Origin: Actinomadura rudentiformis
GTDB lineage: Bacteria > Actinomycetota > Actinomycetes > Streptosporangiales > Streptosporangiaceae
Length of the DNA stretch: 64,000 bases
Direction of reading: 5' to 3'
NCBI RefSeq assembly: GCF_008923185.1
Contig: NZ_WBMT01000021.1
Span: forward strand, 124,001 to 188,000
The notes under the pieces were generated by a model. The model ran no database searches and was not told the DNA's origin. It saw only the letters and a program-made list of their open reading frames with translations. The position numbers and the translations under genes are program-made. Shown here in pieces: positions 63,839 through 64,000 of the stretch (the stretch's first letter is position 1; each line of letters begins with the position of its first letter).

Positions 63839-64000
63839 AACCACATCACTCCCCCGGCCGCCGCCAGCCCGGCCAGCACCAGGACGATCAAGGCAGCGAT
63901 CTTGAGGCCCTGCTTGATGAAGCTGATGACGCCCATCAGCAGGAAGACCGCGAGTCCGAACAGCAGGACGTTGGCGTAGGTGAAGTCGAGGTCGCCGATC
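63835..64000 (-). CDS. Small two-helix membrane protein (5' end outside window)
   Basis: The last 55 residues are seen, two helices [16 protein letters not shown] and [19 protein letters not shown], ending just at the hisH start with a GTGA overlap. It is part of the his operon. The N-terminus and the gene start lie beyond the right edge. Confidence 0.75.
   Translation of the reverse strand, partial: IGDLDFTYANVLLFGLAVFLLMGVISFIKQGLKIAALIVLVLAGLAAAGGVMWL

Overview
The window is high-GC DNA with dense, mostly short-gapped operons, GTG/ATG/TTG starts and typical actinobacterial marker genes: S1 protein without SecA-like neighbours, a proofreading-deficient PolA, PdtaR, PriA, VKOR/DsbA and SigE-family sigma. 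From memory the gene order rpsA - polA - liv - pdtaR - pyk - gltDB - lgt - trpABC - hisI - hisF - priA - hisH matches the chromosomal core of Streptomyces and relatives, so this is a chromosomal core region of a filamentous or related actinomycete (Streptosporangiales is a plausible guess that the sequence alone cannot settle). I see no insertion sequence, prophage, CRISPR array or biosynthetic cluster.

Layout. 1-8.8 kb: 3' part missing rpsA, a secreted polysaccharide deacetylase, a coiled-coil protein, polA, a hotdog thioesterase, a SigE-family sigma factor with a membrane partner, and a DUF4352-like lipoprotein. 8.9-13.9 kb: a complete five-gene branched-chain amino acid type ABC importer (livJHMGF order on the minus strand), preceded by a GlnR-like direct repeat. 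14.2-19.6 kb: the ANTAR regulator pdtaR, an odd class I tRNA with a CAA anticodon, and a MacB-like exporter made of two ATPases and one 1052-residue FtsX-type permease. 20-27.7 kb: pyk with DasR-like operators, then small stress/accessory genes (PfpI, two AraC-type regulators, YjbR, VOC, GNAT, a PLP decarboxylase). 27.8-33.8 kb: gltD and gltB, again preceded by a DasR-like operator and a 25-codon leader ORF.

34-40.8 kb is an envelope block: two paralogous membrane-anchored proteins, a VIT-type transporter, lgt with a 220-residue acidic tail, two DsbA-like proteins and a VKOR that together form an extracytoplasmic disulfide-making set. 41-46.3 kb is a rearranged trp operon: hisI, the trp-associated membrane protein, a degenerate response regulator, DUF2752, trpC, trpB, trpA; trpE is not here. 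46.4-60.4 kb separates hisI from the rest of the his genes and holds cspA, a heterodimeric ABC exporter, HEAT-type, lipoprotein, AlkZ-like, acyl-CoA dehydrogenase, CocE-like hydrolase, ABC-F and F420/PPOX genes. 60.4-64 kb returns to histidine: an ATP-grasp protein, hisF, priA, a small membrane protein, hisH and the end of another small membrane protein.

How it works together. Central carbon and nitrogen flow are side by side: pyk, gltBD and a nitrogen-type importer carry operator-like sequences that suggest joint control by sugar (DasR-like) and nitrogen (GlnR-like) signals, while PriA links the his and trp pathways because no trpF is present. The most interesting single items are the class I tRNA-Leu(CAA), the pseudo-receiver regulator inside the trp operon, the two DasR-like operator sites, and a MerR/SoxR-type promoter that should start transcription at the ATG of the PPOX gene.
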